A stretch of 64,000 nucleotides of DNA from Pseudomonas sp. PICF141. Its GTDB lineage: Bacteria; Pseudomonadota; Gammaproteobacteria; Pseudomonadales; Pseudomonadaceae. The translations under genes were made by a program, and so were the position numbers. The stretch spans positions 62,001-126,000 of the forward strand of contig NZ_MUNM01000078.1 of the NCBI RefSeq assembly GCF_002286815.1, given 5' to 3'. Positions 44,370 through 52,561 of this stretch are shown in pieces; position 1 is the first letter of the stretch, and every line of letters begins with the position of its first letter. The notes beneath the pieces were generated by a model. The model saw only the letters and a program-made list of their open reading frames with translations, was not told where the DNA came from and did no database searches.

Positions 44370-44960
44370 TCAAGCCGGCGAATGTTCTTCCATCGCCGCC
44401 TTGTAAATCGAATGCTTCGGCTGCGCAAACAGCCGCTCTACCATCGGTTCGAAGAAGCTCAGCGGCAGTGTGTCGTACGCCGGATCAAACGCCGCCGCAT
44501 CGTAGCGGGCGCAAAACTCGATGGTCGCCTGATACTGCGGATGACCGCTGAATTGCTCGCGCAAATGCCGATCCATGCCCAAGTGATGGAAGAAGTAATA
44601 GCCTTGGAAAATTCCGTGTTTTTCTACTATCCACAGGTTCTCGGCGCTGACGAACGGCTTGAGGATCGCCGCGGCGATGTCCGGGTGATTGTAGGAACCC
44701 AGCGTGTCACCGATGTCATGGAGCAGAGCGCAGACCACGTACTCTTCGTCCCGACCATCGCGCCAGGCGCGGCTGGCGGTTTGCAGGGAGTGGGTCAGAC
44801 GATCCACCGGGAAACCGCCAAAATCCCCCTCCAGTAACTTCAGATGCGCCACGATCCGTTTGGACAATTGCCGGGCATAGGCGCTGAAATCTGCGGCGAT
44901 GATCGCCCAGTCTTCCTGCGTGCCGTCCTGCATATGGGTAAAACGGGCGTGGGCATTCAT
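44370..44960 (-). CDS. HD-domain protein (PhnZ-like)
   Basis: A 196-residue HD-domain protein. The metal set is seen in RLTHSLQTA, ALLHDIGDTLG, YNHPDIAAA, VEKHGIFQGYYFFHHLG and the late Asp in ARYDAAAFDP. The spacing resembles PhnZ/TmpB-type mixed-valence di-iron oxygenases, which cleave organophosphonates, but a phosphohydrolase cannot be excluded. No phosphonate genes are nearby. It follows a Mpo1-like gene on the same strand. Confidence 0.75.
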   Translation of the reverse strand: MNAHARFTHMQDGTQEDWAIIAADFSAYARQLSKRIVAHLKLLEGDFGGFPVDRLTHSLQTASRAWRDGRDEEYVVCALLHDIGDTLGSYNHPDIAAAILKPFVSAENLWIVEKHGIFQGYYFFHHLGMDRHLREQFSGHPQYQATIEFCARYDAAAFDPAYDTLPLSFFEPMVERLFAQPKHSIYKAAMEEHSPA

Positions 44961-45023
44961 CGGCTATCCTCTTGTTCTGATTGAAAGGGATGTGTTGAGT
45001 GTAGGGCTTGGATTCAACGCCCC

Positions 45024-45332
45024 CTAGAACGCCACGCGACCCAGCATCATGTCGCGGTACATGACGAAATCGCCGAGCAGGCTGTAAAGAGGATGCTTGA
45101 AGGTGGCAGGGCGATTTTTCTCGAAGAAGAAATGCCCGACCCAGGCGAAGCTGTAACCGGCCAGCGGCAGGACCAGTAACATCCACCACGCGCCGTTGCC
45201 GATGGCCAGCACCAGAATGAAGATAACCAGAGAAGTGCCGACAAAGTGCAATCGTCGGCAGGTGCTGTTGCGATGTTCGCTGAGGTAATACGGGTAAAAC
45301 TCAGCGAAGCTGTTGAAACGCTTGATGTTGTC
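45024..45332 (-). CDS. Mpo1-like (DUF962) membrane protein
   Basis: A 102-residue membrane protein of the DUF962/Mpo1 family. It begins with VDNIKRFNSFAEFYPYYLSEH, then has two membrane segments and conserved histidines in RLHFVGTS, WVGHFFFEKNRPATFKHP. Yeast Mpo1 is an Fe(II) dioxygenase in fatty-acid alpha-oxidation; the four His are conserved here. The GTG at 45332 is preferred because the family begins at this point; an ATG at 45410 would add 26 unmatched residues and has no ribosome-binding site. Confidence 0.82.
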   Translation of the reverse strand, partial: DNIKRFNSFAEFYPYYLSEHRNSTCRRLHFVGTSLVIFILVLAIGNGAWWMLLVLPLAGYSFAWVGHFFFEKNRPATFKHPLYSLLGDFVMYRDMMLGRVAF

Positions 45333-45493
45333 CACGACTGCAATCTCTGTGGTAGCTGTGCACGCGACAAGTTGTTCTGCAGGTAGCTTATTTAAGTCTA
45401 GAGTGATCATTGGTATCAGCCAGTGACAATAGGCGCCACTTTAGTATCCTTGGGTATTGGGTCGTGGCATGCGGCCATCACGTAGTAAACGCC

Positions 45494-46555
45494 ATGAGCG
45501 AACGAACGACTTCTGCAAGCTGGGCGATGGGGATTGTCAAAGCACTGGAAATGGACGGCCTGGATTGCCGGGTTCTGTTCAAACAGCTGGGGCTCGACTA
45601 TGCGGCACTGGATGACCCGGATGCGCGCTTCCCGCAAGATTCCATGACGCGGCTTTGGCAGCGCGCGGTCGAGCTGTCCGGCAACCCGGCGATCGGCCTG
45701 AACATGGGCAAGGTGGTGCGACCGGCGTCCTTCCATGTCGCCGGTTATGCGCTGATGTCCAGCCAGACCCTGGCCGAAGGCTTTCAACGCCTGGTGCGTT
45801 ATCAGCGCATCATCGCCGAAAGTGCCGACTTGAGTTTCCGATTACTGGATGAGGGGTATGCGCTGATTCTGACGGTGCATGGCGATCATCTGCCGCCCAC
45901 CCGCCAGAGTGCCGAAGCCTCGCTGGCCTGTGCCCTGGCACTTTGCGGCTGGCTGACCGGCCGTACGCTTCAGCCGCGCAAGGTCTTGCTGCAAGGCGAT
46001 TACCCCGTCGATCTTGAACCCTATAAACAAGCTTTCCACGCCCCGTTGATGTTCAATGCGCCCTATGATGCCTTGATCTTCGAGCGCGATGACATGGAGG
46101 CGCCGCTGCCCACCGCCAACGAGGCCATGGCGCGGTTGCACGACCGGTTTGCCGGCGAATACCTGGCACGGTTTTCCGAGAGCCGCGTGACGCACAAGGC
46201 ACGGCAGGTATTATGCCGTCTGCTGCCCCAGGGCGAACCCAAGCGCGATGCGGTGGCCCAGACGCTGCACTTGTCGCAACGCACCTTGCAACGTCGCTTG
46301 CAGGAAGAAGGCACGAGTTTTCAGACGTTGCTGGATGACACCCGGCGTGAACTGGCCGAGCAATACCTGGCACAACCGAACATGACTCTGCTGGAAATTG
46401 CCTACCTGCTGGGGTTTGCCGATCCGAGCAACTTCTTCCGTGCCTTTCGACGCTGGTACGATTCCACGCCCGGCGAATACCGGGCACGGCTGATGGCAGC
46501 GCCCATGCCGATCAGTGACGCCAGAACGCCGGGATACACAGGACAAACACCGTAA
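45494..46555 (+). CDS. AraC family regulator with Arabinose_bd-type sensor
   Basis: A 353-residue regulator of the OruR/VirF-like group. The N-terminal ligand domain (about 20-210) has VRPASFHVAGYALMSSQTL; the C-terminal HTH (about 245-340) has LSQRTLQRRLQEEGTSFQ and IAYLLGFADPSNFFRAFRRW. The ATG at 45494 gives MSERTTSASWAMG. Targets are unknown; the divergent Mpo1-like gene is a candidate. Its last 44 nt overlap the 3' end of trkH on the other strand. Confidence 0.88.
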   Translation: MSERTTSASWAMGIVKALEMDGLDCRVLFKQLGLDYAALDDPDARFPQDSMTRLWQRAVELSGNPAIGLNMGKVVRPASFHVAGYALMSSQTLAEGFQRLVRYQRIIAESADLSFRLLDEGYALILTVHGDHLPPTRQSAEASLACALALCGWLTGRTLQPRKVLLQGDYPVDLEPYKQAFHAPLMFNAPYDALIFERDDMEAPLPTANEAMARLHDRFAGEYLARFSESRVTHKARQVLCRLLPQGEPKRDAVAQTLHLSQRTLQRRLQEEGTSFQTLLDDTRRELAEQYLAQPNMTLLEIAYLLGFADPSNFFRAFRRWYDSTPGEYRARLMAAPMPISDARTPGYTGQTP

Positions 46556-47966
46556 TGATCTCCAGCCGGCCCAGCAGCATGCCGAACGAGAGAATCCACT
46601 TCGCGGCATCCGGCAGGCTGGCGAAGTTACCCGCCGGGCCAATCGTTTCGCCAAGCCCCGGGCCTACGCCAGACACCGTGGCGGCCGCGCCGGTCAGCGC
46701 GGTCATCCAGTCCACGCCCAGTAGCGACAGCAGCAGTGCGATGACGCAAATGGTGATGGCGAAGAAGAACGAAAAGGTCAGGATCGAGCGCACGATCTCT
46801 TCGTCGAGACGGTGGCCGTTGTATTTCTGCTTGATCACCGCGCGCGGGTGAATCAACTGGTTAAGGTTGGCCTTGAGCAGAATGTAGGCAACCTGGAAGC
46901 GGAAAATCTTGATCCCGCCAGCGGTCGAACCCGAGCAACCCCCAACAAACCCCAGATAAAAGAACAGCATCAATGAGAAGTTGCCCCAGAGGCTGTAGTC
47001 CCCCAGTGCAAAACCGGTGGTGGTCACCACCGACGTCACGTTCAGCGCCACATGCCGCAAGGCTTCCAGCCAATGCAGCTGGGTCGTCCACCAGTACCAG
47101 GTGCCGAGCACCAGCCAGGTCACCAGCAACATACCGAGCAGGCCCCGAACCTGTTCATCCTTGATCAAGGCCTGACGGTTACCGCGCAGCGTCGTCACGT
47201 ACAGTGTGAATGGCAGGGCACCGAGAATCATGATCACCACGGCGACCCAATGCACCGCAGGCTCCGGCCACTTGGCCAGGGACTTGTCGGAGGTGGAGAA
47301 GCCGCCGGTGGAAATCGCTGACATCGCATGGTTGATGGCATCGAACAGGCTCATCCCGGCCCACCAGAAGGCCAGGCTGCCGAGAATGGTAATGCCGACG
47401 TAGGCCGCAACGATCAAACGCGCCACCATGTGCGAACGGGGCATGACCTTTTCGGAACGGTCCGACGACTCGGTCTGAAACAGCCGCATGCCACCGATGC
47501 GCAGCAGGGGCAGGATCGCTACCGCCATGCCGATAAAGCCGATGCCACCGATCCAGTGCAGCAATGAACGCCACATCAGGATGCCGGGGGACATGGTGTC
47601 CAGGCCGTTGAGCACCGTCGCTCCGGTGGCGGTGATGCCGGACATGCTTTCGAAGAACGAGTCGGTGTAGCTGATGTGCTGGGTCAACAGGAACGGCAGG
47701 GCGGCGAAGATACACACCACCAGCCAGCTACTGACGGTCAGCAGGTACATGTCGCGCGGACGCAGATGGATGTGCTCGGGACGCCCGGGTATCACCAGGG
47801 CCAGGCCGGCGACAAAGGTGATCATGCTCGCCCAGAGGAACGACGGCAGATCGCTGGTGCGCTCGAAGATCACCAGCGTGGCCATGGGCACGACCATGGC
47901 GATGGCCAGCGTGATCAGGAAGATGCCGATGATGAAACCAATGATCCGTAAGGTCGGCAACGCCAT
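46512..47966 (-). CDS. trkH: Trk potassium uptake system protein TrkH
   Basis: A 484-residue inner-membrane K+ channel subunit with four M1-P-M2 repeats. Selectivity-filter-like pore segments are ITATGATVL, AISTGGFST, VVTTTGFALGDY and VSGVGPGLGETIG. It works with TrkA, which is not in the window. The ATG at 47966 gives MALPTLRIIGFIIG; a longer in-frame extension is unlikely. The gene is convergent with an AraC gene and overlaps it by 44 nt. Confidence 0.94.
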   Translation of the reverse strand: MALPTLRIIGFIIGIFLITLAIAMVVPMATLVIFERTSDLPSFLWASMITFVAGLALVIPGRPEHIHLRPRDMYLLTVSSWLVVCIFAALPFLLTQHISYTDSFFESMSGITATGATVLNGLDTMSPGILMWRSLLHWIGGIGFIGMAVAILPLLRIGGMRLFQTESSDRSEKVMPRSHMVARLIVAAYVGITILGSLAFWWAGMSLFDAINHAMSAISTGGFSTSDKSLAKWPEPAVHWVAVVIMILGALPFTLYVTTLRGNRQALIKDEQVRGLLGMLLVTWLVLGTWYWWTTQLHWLEALRHVALNVTSVVTTTGFALGDYSLWGNFSLMLFFYLGFVGGCSGSTAGGIKIFRFQVAYILLKANLNQLIHPRAVIKQKYNGHRLDEEIVRSILTFSFFFAITICVIALLLSLLGVDWMTALTGAAATVSGVGPGLGETIGPAGNFASLPDAAKWILSFGMLLGRLEIITVFVLCIPAFWRH

Positions 47967-48088
47967 GAAGTCCGCTCGGGCTAATAGTAGGAAGGGCGCC
48001 ATTCTACCTGCGGGGCAGGGCATGTAAACCGACGCCGTCACGACAGTTGACGCTAGAATAGCCAAACATTTTCTACAGGAGGTGGCCG

Positions 48089-48655
48089 ATGCAGGCTCTC
48101 GACGCTTTGCTCAACCGTGTTTCCGTCCCGCGACTGCTCGATCCGGCACCCACTGCCGAACAACGCGAAGTGCTGTTTCGCGCTGCGATGCGCGCGCCAG
48201 ACCATGGCCACTTGCAGCCTTGGCGCTTCCTGACAGTCGAAGGCGCGGCGCGCGAGCAGATGGGCGAGTTGCTGGCCGAGGCGGCGAAACTGCAAGACAG
48301 TGATGTGTCCGAAGCCTTGCTGGACAAGGCGCGCAACGGCCCGCTGCGTGCGCCGCTGGTGATTGTGGTGATTGCCCGATTGCAGGAACACGCCAAAGTG
48401 CCGAAGTCCGAGCAATTACTGGCAGCTGGCTGTGCCGCTCACGGGATTTTGCTGGCCGCTTATGCGCAGGGCATTGGCGCGGTGTGGCGTACCGGTGAGC
48501 TGGCTTATTCGGCGCATGTGGCCAAAGGTTTGGGATTGGCGGAAGGGGAGCAGGTGATTGCGTTTCTTTACCTGGGCACGCCGCAGAAAGAACCACGGGT
48601 GGCGGAGAAAGTTGATTTGACCGAGTTTGTCAGCGCCTGGCCCGGTAAGGTCTGA
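48089..48655 (+). CDS. nitroreductase family protein (YdjA type)
   Basis: A 188-residue FMN-dependent oxidoreductase of the YdjA type, the smallest nitroreductases. FMN contacts are in RAAMRAPDHGHLQPWRF, the middle GCAAHGILLAAYAQGIGAVWRTG, and a late LGTPQKEP. The natural substrate is unknown. AGGAGG lies upstream of the ATG. It is divergent from trkH. Confidence 0.92.
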   Translation: MQALDALLNRVSVPRLLDPAPTAEQREVLFRAAMRAPDHGHLQPWRFLTVEGAAREQMGELLAEAAKLQDSDVSEALLDKARNGPLRAPLVIVVIARLQEHAKVPKSEQLLAAGCAAHGILLAAYAQGIGAVWRTGELAYSAHVAKGLGLAEGEQVIAFLYLGTPQKEPRVAEKVDLTEFVSAWPGKV

Positions 48656-48763
48656 AGATCAAAAGATCGCAGCCTCGTTTCACTCGACAGCTCCTACAGG
48701 GAAATATGTACATCTGTAGGAGCTGTGTAGGAGCTGTCGAGTGAAACGAGGCTGCGATCTTCT
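48655..48763. repeat. long intergenic inverted repeat, AAGATCGCAGCCTCGTTTCA family
   Basis: Arms of about 37-45 bp (AGATCGCAGCCTCGTTTCAC, CTCGACAGCTCCTACA and complements) flank a short spacer that carries a further TGTAGGAGCTG copy. It lies between the nitroreductase and sensor-kinase genes, which converge, and may help termination. Confidence 0.85.
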
Positions 48764-48779
48764 TGCATCACCACCGAAT

Positions 48780-50120
48780 TTAAGGTTGCACTACCGCCCC
48801 CGGCACCAACGGCAATTCCAGGCTGGCAACAAACCCGCCCTCGGGGTGATTGGCCAGCACCAGACTGCCGCCATGACGCTCCGCCGCACGACGCGCAATG
48901 GCCAGCCCGAGGCCATGCCCGGCCGCTGTTTGCCCCGGTGCCCGATAGAACGGTTCCGCCAGCTGATTCAAATGCTCCGCTTCTACGCCGGGGCCATGAT
49001 CGCGCACACTGACCACAATCCTGTCGCCCTGACGCAACGCTTGCACTTCGATCGGTTGCCCGACCGGGTTAAAACGCTGGGCATTGCGTAGCAGGTTGTC
49101 CACGGCGCGCTCGATCATGGTCGGCCAGCCTTTGAGGTTCAGTTGCGGCTCGGCCTTAAGGCGCACGTTCTGCTCGGGCGAACCCAACTGGGCGTCTTTT
49201 TGCAAGGCATTGAGCAGCGCATTGAGATCGACCTCTTCAGCACTGGCGTTGTCGGCATCGACGCGCGCCAGTACCAGGATTTCGCTGATCAACGCTTCCA
49301 GTCGATCACACTCACGGGTCAGGCGTGGCCAGAGTTTTTCTCGCTCCTCAGGATTGGCCCGTTCGGCCAATGCCAAGGCAATGCGCAATCGGGCCAAGGG
49401 TGAACGTAATTCGTGAGACACGTCCCGCAGTAATTGCCGCTGGCTGCCGATCAGGCTTTGCAGGCGCGCGCCCATGCGATTGAAGTCGTTGGCCAGCACG
49501 CCGAATTCATCGCGGCGGTTGGCCAGTTGCGCCAGGCTGTTCTGTTGGTACGTGGTCTGCCCCAGGTCATGCACGGCGCTTCGTAAACGGCTCAGGGGGC
49601 GCGTGATGGAGAAGGTCACCAGCAAACTGAACAGGGTCAACACCACCAGTGCGATGCCCAGTGCACTCAACGGCCAGAGCAGGCTTTCGCGATGCCAGGC
49701 GTCCAGTTCCGGGTGCGGAACGCGATAGATCAACAGATAGGTGTCGCCCGTCTTGGCGCTGGTGTATTCATCGGTCAGACGCCGCCATGGCAGGCGTCGA
49801 TCATCGTTGTTCCGCCGTGCTTCGAAGGCCGCCGCCCGCGGTGGAAAGGTGCCGCGTACCACCGGGTCGCCGGCCTCGTTGAGCACTTGGACGTTGATGT
49901 GATACTGGCGCTTGCGTTGTTCCAGAATGTTCTGGGCGGCTTCTTCTCCCTGGCTTTCGTAGGTTTGCGTCCACTGTTCGGCCAAGGTGTTGAGGCCTGG
50001 GTGGCGACTGAGAATCCACGTGTCCTGATTGAGCATGTGCCCAAGCAGAATCGAAAGCCCTGCAACCAGAGCGATGGCCAGCCAGAAACTGGCCAGGATA
50101 CGCCAGAACAATGAGCGCAC
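48780..50120 (-). CDS. cpxS: envelope-stress sensor histidine kinase, CpxA/CpxS type
   Basis: A 446-residue membrane kinase. Membrane segments are at about 8-28 and 148-168, around a periplasmic domain of about 120 residues. HAMP follows, then HisKA with RDVSHELRSPLARLRIALAL and an HATPase with NLLRNAQRFNP, VRDHGPGV and GHGLGLAIARR. It lies downstream of a response regulator and a Spy/CpxP protein on the same strand, the arrangement of P. aeruginosa PA3204-PA3206. A REP of 120 bp separates it from the spy-like gene. Confidence 0.85.
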   Translation of the reverse strand: MRSLFWRILASFWLAIALVAGLSILLGHMLNQDTWILSRHPGLNTLAEQWTQTYESQGEEAAQNILEQRKRQYHINVQVLNEAGDPVVRGTFPPRAAAFEARRNNDDRRLPWRRLTDEYTSAKTGDTYLLIYRVPHPELDAWHRESLLWPLSALGIALVVLTLFSLLVTFSITRPLSRLRSAVHDLGQTTYQQNSLAQLANRRDEFGVLANDFNRMGARLQSLIGSQRQLLRDVSHELRSPLARLRIALALAERANPEEREKLWPRLTRECDRLEALISEILVLARVDADNASAEEVDLNALLNALQKDAQLGSPEQNVRLKAEPQLNLKGWPTMIERAVDNLLRNAQRFNPVGQPIEVQALRQGDRIVVSVRDHGPGVEAEHLNQLAEPFYRAPGQTAAGHGLGLAIARRAAERHGGSLVLANHPEGGFVASLELPLVPGAVVQP

Positions 50121-50180
50121 AGAAAATCCTCAAACAACCACAAATCCATGTGAGAGCGAGCCCTGTGGTGAGGGGGCCCG

Positions 50181-50300
50181 TGTGGCGAGGGGGCTTGCCC
50201 CCGTTCGGCTGCGAAGCAGTCGTAAACCATTACCTGCGGTTTAACTTTGAAATGTCGGGGCCGCTTCGCGACCCAACGGGGGCAAGCCCCCTCGCCACAC
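50181..50300. repeat. REP pair, GTGGCGAGGGGGCTTGCCCCC family
   Basis: Arms TGTGGCGAGGGGGCTTGCCC and complement enclose an inner region with CGTTCGGCTGCGAAGCAG. It separates the kinase gene from the spy-like gene. A partial copy (GTGGTGAGGGGGCCCG) abuts it at about 50165. Confidence 0.85.
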
Positions 50301-50371
50301 AAGCCCGTTCCCGCATTAGACGAATGGCAACAGACCCAACGGTGTTGGCCGTCGGGTCCGGGGTTAGCCCA

Positions 50372-50812
50372 TTATTGCGCTTTTTGCGCTTTCCAGGCCT
50401 TGAACTCGGCCCATTCGGCGCGACGCTCAGCCTTTTTCTTCTGGATCTCGTCGAATTGCTTCTGTTGATCCGGTTTCAGTAGTGCGCGAACGTCGGCTTC
50501 GGCTTTGTTGTGCCTGGCCGCCATCTCGTCTTTCAGGGCTTTCTGATCCGCTGGCGAGAGTTTTTCCAGGTACTTGTCGACCAATTGCTGACGCTCACGC
50601 ATCTGCTCGCCCATGATCTTGCGGATTTGCTCGCGCTGTTCGCGGCTCAGGTCCAGTTGGCTGTAAGGGCCTTTACCGTGCATGCCGTGCATCTGACCGC
50701 CGTGGCGTGAGCCGTCCATGTGGTCACCCATCGGGCCTGCGCCTTCCGGCATGGCCATGGCAACGGTCGGCAGGGCGGCAGCAAACATCAGAGCGATAAG
50801 AGTCTTGCGCAT
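50372..50812 (-). CDS. periplasmic Spy/CpxP-family chaperone
   Basis: A 146-residue exported protein. A signal peptide (MRKTLIALMFAAALPTVAMA) is followed by a Met/His-rich linker (HMDGSRHGGQMHGMHGKG) and a helical LTXXQ-type domain (LDLSREQREQIRKIMGEQMRE, LKPDQQKQFDEI). Spy and CpxP are chaperones or brakes of the Cpx system. The Met/His stretch suggests copper binding, which is inference. AAGGAG supports the start. A CpxR-type GTAAA repeat lies 83-98 nt upstream. Confidence 0.88.
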   Translation of the reverse strand: MRKTLIALMFAAALPTVAMAMPEGAGPMGDHMDGSRHGGQMHGMHGKGPYSQLDLSREQREQIRKIMGEQMRERQQLVDKYLEKLSPADQKALKDEMAARHNKAEADVRALLKPDQQKQFDEIQKKKAERRAEWAEFKAWKAQKAQ

Positions 50813-50894
50813 GGTGTATCTCCTTGTCTGGTTCCCGGTACGTTCCGGATGTGTGCAGATTACGCAGATCAAGGTCAGCGGCGGTCAGTGGAGC

Positions 50895-50910
50895 GTAAAG
50901 CTTGGGTAAA
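50895..50910 (+). promoter_or_regulatory. CpxR-type box (GTAAA-N6-GTAAA)
   Basis: Two direct GTAAA repeats (50895-50899 and 50906-50910) are separated by 6 nt. CpxR sites in E. coli are GTAAA-N4 to N8-GTAAA. The box lies before the spy-like gene, and the response-regulator gene of the same set is next to it. Confidence 0.65.
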
Positions 50911-50972
50911 GATGATTTTCTACCTTCCTGACACTTCCAACACTTCGCCGACTTCTCTCCAACGAAACATGG

Positions 50973-51042
50973 CCTTTGTAGCAGCTGTCGAGCCCCAGCG
51001 AGGCTGCGCAGCCTCGCTGGGGCTCGACAGCTGCTACAAAGG
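50973..51042. repeat. perfect 70-bp palindrome
   Basis: Two exact 35-bp arms meet with no spacer at 51007/51008 (centre AGGCTGCGCAGCCT). The outer ends read CCTTTGTAGCAGCTGTCGAG. It lies between the response-regulator stop and the spy-like promoter and would form a long hairpin in RNA. It is related to the GCAGCTGTCGAG segment of other intergenic repeats in the window. Confidence 0.92.
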
Positions 51043-51054
51043 TTCGCGTCAGGT

Positions 51055-51732
51055 TCAGAGGCTGTAGTAATAACCGCGACTGCGCAGGGCCACGATGCGC
51101 GGGCGGCCGTCGGAGTGTGGGCCGATTTTTTTGCGCAGGTTGCTCACGTGCATGTCCAGGCTGCGGTCGTACAGCGTCAGTTTGCGACCGAGGGCGATTT
51201 GTGCCAGCTCCTGTTTGTCCAGCGGCTCGCCCGGTTGCTTGAGCAGGGCTTCAAGCAGACGGCTTTCGGAGACAGTGAGGGTGAATTCCTGTTCATTGAT
51301 GCTGACCACCCCACGCACCGGGCTGAAACACAAATCACCCAATTCGAGCTGGCTGGAAACTGCCGTCGGATGACTGCGGCGCAATACTGCGCGCAGGCGG
51401 GCTGTCAGTTCCCGCGGGTCGCACGGTTTGGCCAGGTAATCATCGGCACCGAGTTCCAGGCCGAGAATACGGTCCAGCGGTTCGCCACGGGCCGACAGCA
51501 TCAGCACTGGCAATTCCGGATGGTCGTTGCGCAGTTGCTTGAGCAGTTCCAGGCCGCTGCCGTCAGGCAGCATCACATCCAGCACCACAGCCGCCGGGGA
51601 CGTTTCAGCCAACGCGCGGCGCGCGCTCCGGCCATCATGGCAGGCGCGGACCTGAAAGCCTTCCTGGCTCAGCCAACTACTCAGGAGCTCACACAGCTCC
51701 TGATCATCATCAATTAATAACAGCTCGCTCAT
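51055..51732 (-). CDS. cpxR: OmpR-family response regulator, CpxR type
   Basis: A 225-residue regulator. The receiver domain has Asp8-Asp9, phosphorylation site Asp52 (VVLDVMLPDG) and Lys in LAKPCDP. The winged-helix C-terminal domain (about 130-225) has DMHVSNLRKKIG and ends RSRGYYYSL. It sits upstream of the Spy/CpxP and kinase genes, and a GTAAA repeat lies in the next promoter, so a Cpx role is likely. The 70-bp palindrome directly after its stop may end or attenuate its transcript. Confidence 0.88.
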   Translation of the reverse strand: MSELLLIDDDQELCELLSSWLSQEGFQVRACHDGRSARRALAETSPAAVVLDVMLPDGSGLELLKQLRNDHPELPVLMLSARGEPLDRILGLELGADDYLAKPCDPRELTARLRAVLRRSHPTAVSSQLELGDLCFSPVRGVVSINEQEFTLTVSESRLLEALLKQPGEPLDKQELAQIALGRKLTLYDRSLDMHVSNLRKKIGPHSDGRPRIVALRSRGYYYSL

Positions 51733-51739
51733 GACTCAC

Positions 51740-52150
51740 TCAATTTAGCCATTGCCGACGTTTTCTACGTGCACCACTGGCGAAGATACCGCAGAGCAGC
51801 GCCAATAGCGCTACTCCGGCCCCGATCACGAACCACTGTTGCTGATCTGTCAGCAGGCGTGGCAGCGGACTGGCCTGGATTTCCTTGAGTTGCAGCTTCA
51901 GGCGCTGATTCTCTTGGCGCAACCGGCTCAACTGAGCGCTTTCGCGTTCGCCATCGGTATTTTGCAATTGTTTGCTCAGTGCTTCTCGTTGCTGCTCGCT
52001 TGCCTTCAAGCGCTGCTGCAACTCGGTGATCTGGCTGCCGGCACTCAAGGACAGCGGCGTGGAATTGCCAACATCGACGCTTTCCTCACCGTGGGCGGGC
52101 GCCATGATCGACAACGTCACCAACATCAGACACAACGGACCTTTGCGCAT
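51740..52150 (-). CDS. exported coiled-coil membrane-anchored protein (136 aa)
   Basis: A 136-residue protein with a signal peptide (MRKGPLCLMLVTLSIMAPAHG), a coiled coil (about 45-95, ITELQQRLKASEQQREALSK), a C-terminal membrane segment (about 108-127) and a basic ARRKRRQWLN tail. It resembles the coiled-coil and anchor part of TIGR04211-type proteins but lacks their SH3 domain. AGGAG supports the ATG at 52150. It ends 7 nt before the response-regulator start, so both may be cotranscribed. Function unknown. Confidence 0.8.
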   Translation of the reverse strand: MRKGPLCLMLVTLSIMAPAHGEESVDVGNSTPLSLSAGSQITELQQRLKASEQQREALSKQLQNTDGERESAQLSRLRQENQRLKLQLKEIQASPLPRLLTDQQQWFVIGAGVALLALLCGIFASGARRKRRQWLN

Positions 52151-52260
52151 CGCAACTCCTGATTCCAATACGGGTATTGGGCAGGTTGTCGGCCGGTAAA
52201 CGAGAATAATGAGCGATTGAACGCGCGATGAACCGACAAGGCCCATCGCGCGACAGGGTA

Positions 52261-52560
52261 CTAAGGCAGGACTTGCTTGAAGGGCTTGACCAAAACATTG
52301 GCGTAGACGCCTGCGGCAATGTACGGATCAGCGTCGGCCCAGGCTTGGGCGGCGCTCAAGGAATCGAATTCGGCAACGATCAGGCTGCCGGTGAAACCCG
52401 CCGCGCCCGGATCATTGCTGTCGACGGCCGGGTGCGGACCGGCCAATACGATGCGACCTTCACCTTTAAGCACTTGCAGGCGCTCAAGGTGCGCAGGCCG
52501 TGCGGCCAGGCGGGCTTGCAGGGAATCGGCAACGTCTGTGGCAATGATTGCGTAAAGCAT
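52261..52560 (-). CDS. yciI: YciI family protein
   Basis: A 99-residue dimeric ferredoxin-fold protein of the YciI family. The putative catalytic His and Asp lie in RPAHLERL and AWADADPYIAAGVY. GAGG precedes the ATG at 52560. Family members may be small hydrolases or isomerases; the role is not settled. It starts one base after the yciB stop, the usual order. Confidence 0.9.
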   Translation of the reverse strand: MLYAIIATDVADSLQARLAARPAHLERLQVLKGEGRIVLAGPHPAVDSNDPGAAGFTGSLIVAEFDSLSAAQAWADADPYIAAGVYANVLVKPFKQVLP

Positions 52561-52561
52561 G

